Shown: in pieces, positions 32,137-40,467 of the stretch | Layout: each line of letters starts with the position of its first letter | Position numbering within the stretch: the first letter of the stretch is position 1 | Origin: an uncultured Parabacteroides sp. | GTDB taxonomy: Bacteria > Bacteroidota > Bacteroidia > Bacteroidales > Tannerellaceae | DNA length: 64,000 nt | Direction of reading: 5' to 3' | Assembly (NCBI GenBank): GCA_934718155.1 | Contig: CAKUZF010000006.1 | Location: forward strand, 18,723 to 82,722 | Made by a program: the position numbers and the translations under genes | Notes under the pieces: model-generated | What the model was told of the DNA's origin: nothing | What the model saw: only the letters and a program-made list of their open reading frames with translations | Database searches by the model: none

Positions 32137-32616
32137 TCAAAAAGTTTTATGATGCGGCGCACCAAACTCTTTGCAAGTAATTTCTTCTGCGTCAACTCGC
32201 CAGATCTTTACGTTGCGCACGGCGGGGTCGCTGTAGCGAAACTCCTTGTTCACATATTGCTCCATGATGATTTGCAGTGCCTCGCGCTTGCGATCGTCGT
32301 CTTCCTCATAGATTACTTTGCCCCAGGCAATCACGCTCTTTGCCTTCATGCGGTAGCTGCAAGCCACTTCGGGATGTTGGTGCACCAACGTGTTGTCTAC
32401 ACTGATCGTGATGCAAATCTTCGGGTTGCGACTGAGGATGGAAATGCTTCGCCCCTCCTGGGCGGAGTGCAGGTAGAAGGTGCCCTCTCGATAGCCGAAG
32501 TTCATCGGAATCACATAGGGGGTTCCGTCGGTGTCGGCCAGGCCTACGAAGCAGACCTTCGCTTGGCGAAGCACCTCTTCGATAAACGCTTTGTCTTGAT
32601 GTACGATTGTCTTCAT
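32137..32616 (-). CDS. Pyridoxamine 5'-phosphate oxidase family flavoprotein (Nim-like)
   Basis: 159 residues forming a split beta-barrel FMN-binding domain: KVCFVGLADTDGTPYVIPMN, FGYREGTFYLHSAQEGRSIS, ILSRNPKICITISVDN, and SVIAWGKVIYEED. The family includes Nim nitroimidazole reductases and heme-utilisation proteins; sequence alone does not pick a substrate. Cysteines and His at VHQHPEVACSYRM resemble the Nim-type pattern. It has its own promoter (32642-32649) and points toward the btu unit, but it is separated from the riboswitch promoter by only ~20 nt and is not part of that transcript's start. Confidence 0.85.
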   Translation of the reverse strand: MKTIVHQDKAFIEEVLRQAKVCFVGLADTDGTPYVIPMNFGYREGTFYLHSAQEGRSISILSRNPKICITISVDNTLVHQHPEVACSYRMKAKSVIAWGKVIYEEDDDRKREALQIIMEQYVNKEFRYSDPAVRNVKIWRVDAEEITCKEFGAPHHKTF

Positions 32617-32641
32617 AAGGAATGCATAAAACTTTTCGTCG

Positions 32642-32649
32642 CAAAAGTA
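32642..32649 (-). promoter_or_regulatory. -7 promoter element of the PNPOx-family gene
   Basis: Minus strand TACTTTTG, 25 nt upstream of the ATG at 32616. Confidence 0.55.
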
Positions 32650-32719
32650 GCTTTTTTAGATAAAGGTTGCAACCTAAGCCGCTTTTCGTTCGTCTAATAG
32701 GGTAAAAGAACCAATAAAA

Positions 32720-33481
32720 ATGAATAGAAAGATGAAACGAGTTGTTTTAAGTTTGGTTTGCCTGCTGTCGCTGGCTGCCAGTTGTTTTCTGACTGATTGT
32801 GCATTGAATGCAAAAACAATCCGGGGTAATGGAAAGGCGGTGACGAAAGAGTATCGCTTCGACGAGATCGACAAGATCTCTTTGGCCGGATCGGCGGCCT
32901 GTAGTTATACCCAATCGGATGCGGCTCCTCAGGTTACGCTCACCATCGACGAGAACCTGCTGGATTATGTGGAGGTGACGATGAAAGCGGGGGCGCTGAG
33001 TGTGGGGCCTAAGCTGGATCGTCCCCATGGAGGAAGCAGCTATAACTTGCAGCCTACCACTTACAAGGTAGAGATCAACTCCAAGACGTTGAGACGTGTG
33101 GAGCTGGCGGGCAGCGGCTCATTCACGACGAACGCATTGCAGGTTGAAAGGGTAAAGTTTGATTTGGCGGGCAGCGGTTCGGTCAAGGTGGCTGGCTTGC
33201 AAGCCGACAAGGTGTCGTGTGATGTGGCAGGTTCGGGCAATGTGCTCCTGAAAGGCCGTGTAAGAGACGCTTCGTTTGACTTGGCTGGATCGGGTAGTAT
33301 CGACGCAAGCGGCTGCGAGGCGGAAGAGGTGGATGGCGACATCGCTGGTAGTGGCAACATGGAAGTGTTTGCCACGAAGCAGCTCAAAGGCGACATCGCT
33401 GGTAGTGGCAAGATCTATTACAAGGGAACCCCGAAGGTGAAAAGTGATACGGTCGGTTCAGGCAAAGTGGTAAAAAGGTAA
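32720..33481 (+). CDS. DUF2807 (GIN head-domain) exported protein, first copy
   Basis: 253 residues. The N-terminus is a hydrophobic export signal with cysteines in SCFLTDCALNAK, possibly a lipoprotein cleavage site. Residues ~35-250 form the DUF2807 beta-helix, with recurring turns of the type LAGSGS, VAGSGN and IAGSGK spaced about 20 residues apart (seven such turns). Family function is not established; such proteins are predicted to lie in the envelope. A second DUF2807 gene follows 112 nt later with its own promoter and different sequence, so the two are old paralogues. Confidence 0.82.
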   Translation: MNRKMKRVVLSLVCLLSLAASCFLTDCALNAKTIRGNGKAVTKEYRFDEIDKISLAGSAACSYTQSDAAPQVTLTIDENLLDYVEVTMKAGALSVGPKLDRPHGGSSYNLQPTTYKVEINSKTLRRVELAGSGSFTTNALQVERVKFDLAGSGSVKVAGLQADKVSCDVAGSGNVLLKGRVRDASFDLAGSGSIDASGCEAEEVDGDIAGSGNMEVFATKQLKGDIAGSGKIYYKGTPKVKSDTVGSGKVVKR

Positions 33482-33515
33482 GAAAAACTATACATAAACA
33501 CACTTTTTAAGAAAG

Positions 33516-33550
33516 AAAAGTCATCTGATGCGAGATCAGGTGGCTTTTTA
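33516..33550 (+). terminator. Terminator after the first DUF2807 gene
   Basis: A 14-bp stem, 33516-33529 with 33535-33548, containing two G-T pairs, 5-nt loop, ending in T5. Confidence 0.85.
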
Positions 33551-33554
33551 TATC

Positions 33555-33562
33555 TACATTTG
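33555..33562 (+). promoter_or_regulatory. -7 promoter element of the second DUF2807 gene
   Basis: TACATTTG, 31 nt upstream of the ATG at 33594 and directly after the previous terminator. Confidence 0.5.
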
Positions 33563-33593
33563 GTGCGATGAAACAAACACAACGTAATAAACA

Positions 33594-34379
33594 ATGAGAA
33601 CGAAAGCGTTTTTGATGATGGTGATGCTCTTCGGATGGATTACCATGGGATGGGCTTCCGATCGTGTGAAGGGCGACGGTAAGTTGACAACAAAGAAGAT
33701 AGAGATAGAGGATTTCAACGAGATCCGAGTGGATGGCGTGATCGACTTCAACTACGAGCAGTCGAACGACAAGCCGACAATCGAGGTCACGCTCGATAGC
33801 AACTTGCATCCCTATGTGAATATCGAGGTGAAGGATCGTGTGCTGAAGGTGAACTTCAAAGGCGCAAAGGTGGATCACTTTACGAAGTTTATTGTTAAAA
33901 CCAACTCGAAATGGTTGGCTGCGGCCAAGGTGACAGGCAATGCCAACTTGATGGTGAACAGCATGCTGAATGGCGACCAGACCGAGATTACGGCCAACGC
34001 TAACAGCTTGGTGCAGCTGAAGAAGCCGGTCAAAGTGGGCCAGCTGACATTGAAAGTGAAAGGTAGTGCCAACATGGTGGTCAGCGAGGTGAATGCCGAC
34101 AAGGTAGACTTGACGATCGATGGCGACGGCTCGATTTCTGTAAAGAAGGGTACGGCCAATGAGGGCAACTATAATATCATTACAAAAGGCGACATCCACG
34201 CTTTCGGCTTAGAGGCGCAGAAGATCAATTGCAAGATGACAGGTGCCGGCTTGGCTGAGGTGACCCCGAAGAAGAACCTGAAAGCGCAGGTTATCGGCAA
34301 GGGCAATATCCGCTATAAAGGCCCGACGGCAGTCGATCAGCGCATTATTGGAAAAGGCAAGATCGAGGAGGTGTTTTAA
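33594..34379 (+). CDS. DUF2807 (GIN head-domain) exported protein, second copy
   Basis: 261 residues with a Sec signal (1 to ~22, ending GWASDR) and a DUF2807 beta-helix: KIEIEDFNEIRVDGVIDFNY, VTGNANLMVNSMLNG, VKGSANMVVSEVNADKVD, and MTGAGLAEVTPKKNLK. Turns are VxGNAN/KGSAN rather than the AGSGS of the first copy, and the chain is rich in lysine. There is no lipobox, so it is periplasmic or surface-released. Family function unknown. Two hairpins follow the stop, the second a good terminator. Confidence 0.82.
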   Translation: MRTKAFLMMVMLFGWITMGWASDRVKGDGKLTTKKIEIEDFNEIRVDGVIDFNYEQSNDKPTIEVTLDSNLHPYVNIEVKDRVLKVNFKGAKVDHFTKFIVKTNSKWLAAAKVTGNANLMVNSMLNGDQTEITANANSLVQLKKPVKVGQLTLKVKGSANMVVSEVNADKVDLTIDGDGSISVKKGTANEGNYNIITKGDIHAFGLEAQKINCKMTGAGLAEVTPKKNLKAQVIGKGNIRYKGPTAVDQRIIGKGKIEEVF

Positions 34380-34385
34380 TGAAAC

Positions 34386-34460
34386 CACGTGAGGCGGCAG
34401 TCGCCGCCTCGTGACATAGCAAGAATCCCGCTCTCACAAAAAGAGGGCGGGATTTCTTTT
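34386..34460 (+). terminator. Two hairpins; the second is a terminator
   Basis: First: GAGGCGG/CCGCCTC (34391-34410) closed by CAC/GTG. Second: AATCCCGCTCTC (34424-34435) with GAGGGCGGGATT (34443-34454), then TCTTTT. The second also serves the converging helicase gene ending at 34459. Confidence 0.8.
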
Positions 34461-35886
34461 ATTCTTCCTCCTCGTTTTGGAACGCCTTGGGCAGGTTGAC
34501 CAAATAGAGGTGATGGGTGGCGCGGGTGAAGGCGGTGTAGAGCCAGCGATAGAAGTCCTCGCCCAGCATCTCGTCGGAGATATAGCCAAAATCGAGAAAG
34601 ACGTTCATCCACTGGCCGCCTTGCGCCTTATGGCAAGTGATGGCGTAGGCATACTTCACTTGCAGCACGTTGAAGTAGGGATCTACCTTCAGTTTTTTTA
34701 TCCTTTCCGCCTTGGTAGGCAGGTCGGCATAGTCTTCCATGACCGCCTGAAAGAGTCGCTCGTTTTGTTCCTGCGAGAGCGAAGGCGTGTCGCTCTGTAG
34801 GTTGTCTAATAGGATCTTAAGCTCCAACTCCAGGTCGTAAGCCTCAAAGCGCACCAGCACATCGGCGAAACGAAATCCGTAAAGCTCTATCTCATGGCGT
34901 ACACGCAGCACCTGTACGATTTCGCCATTGGCGATAAAGTCCATCTCCTTCTGATTGGCCGTCCAGAAATAGTTGTTTTTAGCCACCATAAGGCGGTCGC
35001 CCGAACAAAGCTCCTCCTCGCAAAAGAGGATGCGATTGCGGATACCATTATTATATATAGTGGCTCGCTTGTTAGAGCGACTGATCACCATGGTTTCCTC
35101 CATGCCATCGCGGCTATAGGCCGACGAAATCTCTTCGATCAGCTCCTCGCCACTCACCTTCGTGAAATCTTTGAATCCTTCAAGCTTGAGCTTTGGGAAA
35201 ATCTCGACGCATTGATTGCGCAAGGCATCGCGCAGGCGAGTCGCGTTGTAGAGGATTCCTGAATCCTCGGCCTGACGCACCACCTGTGTCAGCCGCACCT
35301 CTTCCACCTCAAGGCCGTAGCCTCTCAGTTGATCAGGCTCTAAGGCAGGGCTCTCCGATTGCATGACGGGAGGCAACTGCGCCTCGTCGCCCAAGAGAAT
35401 CAATCGGCAGCCCTCGCCGGAATAGACGTAGTGGATAAGATCGTCGAGCAGTCGCCCGGAGCCAAAGCGAGAAGATTCCCAACTGTCGTTGGCGATCATG
35501 GAGGCCTCGTCGACGAGGAAGAGCGTATGCTTATGCAAATTGTCGGTCGGCAGAAAGCCAGAAGGCTCTCCTGAGAAACGCTTTTGGCGGTAGATTTTCT
35601 TGTGGATCGTGAATGCTTTCTGCTCGGCATAACCCGAAAAGACCTTGGCGGCTCGCCCTGTAGGAGCCATCAAAACGCATTTTTGACCCAGCTCATTGAG
35701 GGTGCGCACAAAGGCTCCAACCAACGAGCTTTTACCTGTTCCGGCGTAGCCTTTAAGCAAAAGAAGCCCGTCGGGACGGGCTGAAAGCAGGAATTCGGCC
35801 AGCTTTTGGAGGGCAATTTGCTGCTCTTCGGTCGGTTGAAGACCGAAATTTCGCTCAATTTGGGCGATAAGATGATTATTTATCAT
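34459..35886 (-). CDS. RecD/Pif1-like superfamily 1B DNA helicase
   Basis: 475 residues. Walker A is LKGYAGTGKSSLVGAFV (residues ~44-60), Walker B is FLVDEASMI, then LLGDEAQLPPV (motif III) and a C-terminal UvrD_C_2-like region with AYAITCHKAQGGQWMNVFLD and WLYTAFTRATHHLYLV. This makes it a 5'-3' helicase of the RecD2/Dda/Pif1 class, probably in repair or fork restart. It lacks the RecBC partner subunits in the neighbourhood. Its upstream element TACCTTTA (35910-35917) is a near-consensus promoter. Confidence 0.88.
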   Translation of the reverse strand: MINNHLIAQIERNFGLQPTEEQQIALQKLAEFLLSARPDGLLLLKGYAGTGKSSLVGAFVRTLNELGQKCVLMAPTGRAAKVFSGYAEQKAFTIHKKIYRQKRFSGEPSGFLPTDNLHKHTLFLVDEASMIANDSWESSRFGSGRLLDDLIHYVYSGEGCRLILLGDEAQLPPVMQSESPALEPDQLRGYGLEVEEVRLTQVVRQAEDSGILYNATRLRDALRNQCVEIFPKLKLEGFKDFTKVSGEELIEEISSAYSRDGMEETMVISRSNKRATIYNNGIRNRILFCEEELCSGDRLMVAKNNYFWTANQKEMDFIANGEIVQVLRVRHEIELYGFRFADVLVRFEAYDLELELKILLDNLQSDTPSLSQEQNERLFQAVMEDYADLPTKAERIKKLKVDPYFNVLQVKYAYAITCHKAQGGQWMNVFLDFGYISDEMLGEDFYRWLYTAFTRATHHLYLVNLPKAFQNEEEE

Positions 35887-35937
35887 TTTGGATGCAATAA
35901 TTTTGGCGATAAAGGTAGCGTATTAAATATTCTTTTC

Positions 35938-35945
35938 TAATTTTG
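35938..35945 (+). promoter_or_regulatory. -7 promoter element of the 35980-38019 operon
   Basis: TAATTTTG followed by CCG, 34 nt upstream of the ATG at 35980. Confidence 0.6.
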
Positions 35946-35979
35946 CCGTACGAAATAAATTCAAAAAACAATACGAACC

Positions 35980-36615
35980 ATGAAAGTTACATTGAAAATT
36001 TTGTTAGTTGCTGCAGTCGCACTGCTGGCCTACATGTGCTATGAGAGTATTATGGGTCCGATCACGTTTGACAAGGAGAAGGAAAACCGTGATAGTGCTA
36101 TCATCGCACGTTTGATCGAGATCCGTAAGGCTCAGATCGAGTACAAGAACATTCACAAGACGCACGCAGGTAGCTTCGACGACTTGGAGAAGTTCTTGAA
36201 CACCGAGAAGCTTCCGTTCTTGATTAAGGAAGGTGTGCTGACTGATGAGCAGCTGGAGAAAGGTATGACGGAGAAAGAAGCTGTGAAGAAGGGCTTGATC
36301 AGACGTGATACGATGTGGGTATTGGCAAAGGATACGTTGCTGGGTGCAACCTACAACGTGGCTGATATGCGCTATGTTCCGGGTGTTCCGGGCGAGAAGA
36401 TCACGTTCAAGATGGATACGGCAACGTTGAAATCTGGTTCAGGTTACGACATCAAGGTGTTCGTTTGCGAGGTTCCTTACGCATCTTATTTGCGTGATAT
36501 GGATCCGCAGCTGACTTATAACTTGATCGACAAGGCTACGAAGCAGAACAAGTTCCCCGGCTTGCGTGTAGGTTCTCTGGACGAGATCAACAACAACGCA
36601 GGTAACTGGGAGTAA
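35980..36615 (+). CDS. Membrane-anchored hypothetical protein
   Basis: 211 residues. One N-terminal membrane helix (~4-23, LKILLVAAVALLAYMCYESI) anchors a soluble domain rich in charged helices (IARLIEIRKAQIEYKNIHKT, DDLEKFLNTEKLPFLIKEGV) and a C-terminal beta region (KSGSGYDIKVFVCEVPYASY). I recognise no enzymatic motif. The N-terminal helix plus following region is somewhat like a pseudopilin stalk, but no pilin cleavage motif is present. It precedes a DUF3822 gene and rsmD with a 10-nt gap, an arrangement I know from other Bacteroidales. Confidence 0.7.
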   Translation: MKVTLKILLVAAVALLAYMCYESIMGPITFDKEKENRDSAIIARLIEIRKAQIEYKNIHKTHAGSFDDLEKFLNTEKLPFLIKEGVLTDEQLEKGMTEKEAVKKGLIRRDTMWVLAKDTLLGATYNVADMRYVPGVPGEKITFKMDTATLKSGSGYDIKVFVCEVPYASYLRDMDPQLTYNLIDKATKQNKFPGLRVGSLDEINNNAGNWE

Positions 36616-36625
36616 TCGGAAGCTA

Positions 36626-37459
36626 ATGATTATCAGAGTACCTGATACATTAACAGCTGATTCCTCAGAAAGATACACAATGTCCATCCGACTTCAGTCG
36701 GGTGGACTTTCTTTTTCAGGACATTGCGATTCGGCAGATGGCAGCTTCTTTTATAGAGAGGTGTTGTTCGGCCGGAACCAATCCTATTTGTCCGCTTTGA
36801 AGGAGTGCTTCTTCAATAACGAATTCTTGGGGTGGCGCTACAAACGACTGCATGTGACTTCCACCACAAACCAATATCAACTCTATCCGGCATCGCTTGT
36901 TCCCCCTGCCGCCGAAAGGATTGCTGCCAGCATGCGAAGGGCCTTTACGGAATTCGATGCAACTTGTTTGTCGCAAGCTTTGCCTGATGAGCAGACAGTT
37001 GTGTTGTTTGGAATAGACAAGGAGGTGCACGACTTTTGTTTGCGCTCGTTGCAACAGCCAATATTCACTCACTATTTGGCAGACTTGCTGGCTTATTATA
37101 GGCGGCGAAGCCAAACGGAGCCGTATAAGAATATGTATGTGTGGGTGGATGGCGATCGGATGAATGTGATTTGCTATGTGTGCGATCGATTGCAGTATGC
37201 CAACGACTTCTTGGCGACGCAGCTCAGCGATCGACTCTATAACCTTTGTAGTGTGTGGCGCTGCGTGGGCTTTGATCCCGAAAGGGATGCTTTGCGCATT
37301 TATGCGGAGCCCTCTTTGCGGGCATCTTTCTTGGAGGAAGCTCGCCGTTATTTTCGAAACGCTCAGGGACTGACACTCCCCTCGGAGCTCTTCTTGATGG
37401 GCGATGAGGTGATGCAGGCACCCTTGGATCAAATTGCTTTATTATTATGCGAATCATAA
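36626..37459 (+). CDS. DUF3822 family protein
   Basis: 277 residues of the DUF3822 family, found in Bacteroidota beside rsmD. Segments include TMSIRLQSGGLSFSGHCDSA, VLFGRNQSYLSALKECFFN, and LCSVWRCVGFDPERDALRIY. The alternating strands and turns are suggestive of an actin-like ATPase (ASKHA) fold, but no clear nucleotide-binding residues can be named. It is cytosolic, with no signal or membrane helix. Its last 13 nt overlap the rsmD start (37447), so the two are cotranslated. Confidence 0.8.
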   Translation: MIIRVPDTLTADSSERYTMSIRLQSGGLSFSGHCDSADGSFFYREVLFGRNQSYLSALKECFFNNEFLGWRYKRLHVTSTTNQYQLYPASLVPPAAERIAASMRRAFTEFDATCLSQALPDEQTVVLFGIDKEVHDFCLRSLQQPIFTHYLADLLAYYRRRSQTEPYKNMYVWVDGDRMNVICYVCDRLQYANDFLATQLSDRLYNLCSVWRCVGFDPERDALRIYAEPSLRASFLEEARRYFRNAQGLTLPSELFLMGDEVMQAPLDQIALLLCES

Positions 37460-38019
37460 GTGGAATTTATGGGCGTCGTCGTTTTGATGTCCCCTCTTCG
37501 TTTAGTGCTCGTCCGACGACCGACTTTGCGAAGGAGAATATCTTTAATGTAATCAACAACTTGATTGATTTGGAGGACACGACGGCGTTAGACTTGTTCT
37601 CGGGTACGGGTAGTATTGCCTTCGAGTTGGTTTCGAGAGGCTGTCGGGCGGTGACCGCTGTGGAGAAGAACAATGCTCATGCAGGCTTCATCGCTAAGGT
37701 GGCCAAGGAACTGAAACTGAAAACCGATACGCTCCGATTGATCAGAGGCGACGTGTTCCGCTATTTGAACAGTGCGCCGAAGCAGGGCTTTGATCTGATA
37801 TTTGCAGATCCTCCTTACGCTTTGCCAGAGTTGCCTGACGTGCCTCGTATCGTGCTTGAACAAGATCTGTTGCGAGATGGAGGAGTCTTTGTCATGGAGC
37901 ATTCGAAGGCAAACGATTTCTCTGATCTGCCCTATTTCTATCAGCACCGCAGTTATGGATCGGTGAATTTCAGCCTGTTTTGGAAAGAGCCTACAGTAGT
38001 GGAGAAAACAGACGCATAA
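37447..38019 (+). CDS. rsmD: 16S rRNA (guanine(966)-N(2))-methyltransferase RsmD
   Basis: 190 residues. The SAM motif is ALDLFSGTGSIAFELVSRG (~48-66) and the catalytic motif IV is FADPPYALPELPDV (DPPY, ~117-130). The N-terminus MRIISGIYGRRRFDVP is typical of the family. It methylates G966 of 16S rRNA in the 30S subunit. The start overlaps DUF3822 by 13 nt. Its 3' end overlaps the converging cls gene by 29 nt, so no intergenic terminator can fit between them. Confidence 0.92.
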   Translation: MRIISGIYGRRRFDVPSSFSARPTTDFAKENIFNVINNLIDLEDTTALDLFSGTGSIAFELVSRGCRAVTAVEKNNAHAGFIAKVAKELKLKTDTLRLIRGDVFRYLNSAPKQGFDLIFADPPYALPELPDVPRIVLEQDLLRDGGVFVMEHSKANDFSDLPYFYQHRSYGSVNFSLFWKEPTVVEKTDA

Positions 38020-39427
38020 ACGATTCCGCCAAGCGCTGCTTGAATGGGCGTCTCATCCATTGGTTGGGCACAAGCCTCTCACACTGCTTCATGTCGTGCA
38101 TGAACGTGTGCCTCATCTTTTGGGCAAAGTGAGGTTGATAGACAAAGGCATTTATTTCGAAGTTGTGTTCGAAACTACGGAAGTCCATATTGGCGGATCC
38201 GATGCAGGTGATGGAGTCGTCGCTTACGATCAACTTGGCGTGTAGAAAGCCAGGCTTGTAGAAATAGACCTTGACTCCGGCTTTCACCATGGTGTCGATA
38301 TATGAATGGCTGGCCATGTTGACGGAGCGAGTGTCGGAATGCTTGGGCAACATCAAGCGAACATCCACACCGCCTAAGGCCGCCGTTTGAAGCGCTTGGT
38401 TCAATCCCTCAGTGGGTAGGAAGTAGGGCGTTTGAATATAAATGTAACGCTTGGCGTTGGCGATGACGAAGGTAGTTGCTTGCAACAGGGTGCGCCATTG
38501 TCCAACAGGTCCGCAGGTGGCCAGTTGGAGGATGTTGTTGCTATAGACGGGCACTGGAGGATAGTAGGTCTGTCCTTGTATCAACTTCCTGCTCATCACA
38601 TACCAGTCTATTAGGAACGCCGACTGCAAGCCATGTGCACCTTTGCCCGTAAACTGGAAATGCGTGTCGCGCCATACGCCCCATTTAACGCCTTCCTCAT
38701 ACCGGTCGGCAATGTTCATGCCGCCCATAAAGCCTGTTATGCCGTCGATGACAACAATCTTGCGGTGGTTGCGATAGTTCACTTTGCTGGTGAAGACGGG
38801 GAATGCAACTCGCAGAAAGGCATAGACCTCGATGCCTGCGGCTTTCATCTCGTTGAAAAAACTCTTCTTTACATGCCAACACCCCACGTCGTCATATAGC
38901 ACACGAACCTCAACACCCGCCCTGACCTTCTCGATTAGGATTTGCTTCACCTCATTGCCGATCTTGTCGTCGTTGAAGATATAGAACTCAAGGTGAATGT
39001 GATGCTCCGCTTTGCGCAGGGCCGCTAATAACTCCTTAAACATCTCTGCCCCACTGGTGAATACTTTGATCTCGGTTCCGTAAAGCAGGGAGGATTGATT
39101 GCTGTTGGTTAGCAGTGTAGCCAGCGGCTGATAGGGCTTTGGAACGACACAGTTGTCTTGGGGCAGTTTGCCTTCCTGTGTCTTCTTCATGATTCGCTTG
39201 TAGATGTGACGAGAGATGATGCGCTGTTTGCGGTTGTCTTGTCCGAAAAAGAAATAGAACAGCAGACCGAAACCAGGGGCGAGAAGCAAGACAATGACCC
39301 AAGCAATCGTTTTGAGTGGATTGCGATTCTCCGCAATAATGACCAATACCAATCCTATTATAGTGATGCAATAGGAGAGGATCAGGAGGGAGCTTACAAT
39401 CCATTCTATATGATTAATGATGAGCAT
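37991..39427 (-). CDS. cls: Cardiolipin synthase (phospholipase D family)
   Basis: 478 residues. Two N-terminal membrane helices (~8-32 and ~37-60, the latter followed by FGQDNRKQR) anchor the protein. Two HKD motifs follow: NYRNHRKIVVIDGITGFMGG and GFLHAKLIVSDDSITCIGS, each then with an asparagine/aspartate. It condenses two phosphatidylglycerols, or phosphatidylglycerol with another donor, into cardiolipin at the inner membrane. The C-terminus ends inside the rsmD coding region on the opposite strand. Its upstream gap of 59 nt to the glsB stop holds no clear promoter. Confidence 0.92.
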   Translation of the reverse strand: MLIINHIEWIVSSLLILSYCITIIGLVLVIIAENRNPLKTIAWVIVLLLAPGFGLLFYFFFGQDNRKQRIISRHIYKRIMKKTQEGKLPQDNCVVPKPYQPLATLLTNSNQSSLLYGTEIKVFTSGAEMFKELLAALRKAEHHIHLEFYIFNDDKIGNEVKQILIEKVRAGVEVRVLYDDVGCWHVKKSFFNEMKAAGIEVYAFLRVAFPVFTSKVNYRNHRKIVVIDGITGFMGGMNIADRYEEGVKWGVWRDTHFQFTGKGAHGLQSAFLIDWYVMSRKLIQGQTYYPPVPVYSNNILQLATCGPVGQWRTLLQATTFVIANAKRYIYIQTPYFLPTEGLNQALQTAALGGVDVRLMLPKHSDTRSVNMASHSYIDTMVKAGVKVYFYKPGFLHAKLIVSDDSITCIGSANMDFRSFEHNFEINAFVYQPHFAQKMRHTFMHDMKQCERLVPNQWMRRPFKQRLAESFMRLFSPLL

Positions 39428-39486
39428 GAGCCAAGGTTTACAACATAAACAATTCGGGTAGACAAATGGTTTTCTTTCCCTTTGTC

Positions 39487-40467
39487 TTATGTCTTAGTGT
39501 CGTTTTTGTGGATCAGCTCTGCTGATTTGTATTCTTCTTGCAGGTAGCTCTCCACGTGACGCTTTTTCTTCTCTTCCAGGATTTCGTTGATAGCTATCAA
39601 TATGCCTGTTTCCTCCACTTCGCCAAACTCGTGGTTGATGGCTGTGCCAAATACGCGCATCTTAGGTGAAAGACTCATGTAGGCATTCACCAAGGGAGGC
39701 ACGTTGAATCCGAGTTTGCGCACCTCTTGGTTCAGAACTTTGTAGTTGTCTTTGAAATTGTCGTAGTGGAAAAGCTGCCGCATCTGTTTCAGATCGGCCT
39801 TTGTCTGTAGTGGCTCAATCGGCGTGATCAGTCGATCTACGTCGGGAAAGTGCAGCGATAGGAAGTAAAGAATCATGTCGCGCGCATACGGATGATAAGA
39901 GCGATACATGGTCATCTTGCCAAAATAATAACGCAGTTTAGGGTCGATGACAGAGAGTGCACCTAAACCATCCCATAGATTGTCTAATACGAACAACCCT
40001 TTAGAACTGGATCGCGTGGATTGATAATCTAAGCTCACGAAGGAGCGTCCCAGCTCTACGGTGTAGGGCAGGATATCTTTGATGAAATGTTCCGAGAAGT
40101 TGAACAGGTGGGCCGTGGCCAAGATGGGCTTTCCTTTTGCGTCGAATTGCACGTCTGATCCACAAAGGAATCGGTAGCCGCCCAGAATCTTTTCATCCTC
40201 TGGACTCCAAACAATCAGCTGGCGATAGGCGTTTTCCATCGTGTCGAATTCGTCGATATCGACCGCTTTCCCTGTGCCGCCTCCGTAATAACTGAAGGCG
40301 ATCTCTCGCAGGCGACCAATCTCTTGCATCACATGCGGTGAGTCAAAAGCGGTTACGATGTAAATCTCGTTGCCTGATTTGTTGGTGCTTCGCAATCGCT
40401 TCTCGGCTGTCAGCTCTGCTTTCAACAGCGCTTTGTCTATAGGTTGGATAATCTCTTGCTTGCTCAT
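39487..40467 (-). CDS. glsB: GNAT-type N-acyltransferase, probable glycine lipid synthase GlsB
   Basis: 326 residues from the ATG at 40467; a longer frame from 40548 lies within the upstream gene and is rejected. It is an OlsB/hemolysin-type acyl-ACP-dependent acyltransferase (SGNEIYIVTAFDSPHVMQE, GRLREIAFSYYGGGTGKAVD, LGRSFVSLDYQST, GKMTMYRSY). In B. thetaiotaomicron GlsB acylates the amino group of glycine in the synthesis of glycine lipids. Its start overlaps the stop of the preceding O-acyltransferase gene (ATGA), the same two-gene arrangement as GlsA/GlsB. The substrate is inferred from this pairing and family. Confidence 0.8.
   Translation of the reverse strand: MSKQEIIQPIDKALLKAELTAEKRLRSTNKSGNEIYIVTAFDSPHVMQEIGRLREIAFSYYGGGTGKAVDIDEFDTMENAYRQLIVWSPEDEKILGGYRFLCGSDVQFDAKGKPILATAHLFNFSEHFIKDILPYTVELGRSFVSLDYQSTRSSSKGLFVLDNLWDGLGALSVIDPKLRYYFGKMTMYRSYHPYARDMILYFLSLHFPDVDRLITPIEPLQTKADLKQMRQLFHYDNFKDNYKVLNQEVRKLGFNVPPLVNAYMSLSPKMRVFGTAINHEFGEVEETGILIAINEILEEKKKRHVESYLQEEYKSAELIHKNDTKT

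Noticed and set aside
33100..33450. Repeated GGCAGCGG/GGTAGTGG units considered as DNA repeats
   Set aside because: They encode the recurring AGSGS turns of the DUF2807 beta-helix, with codon variation, so they are coding-level repeats.
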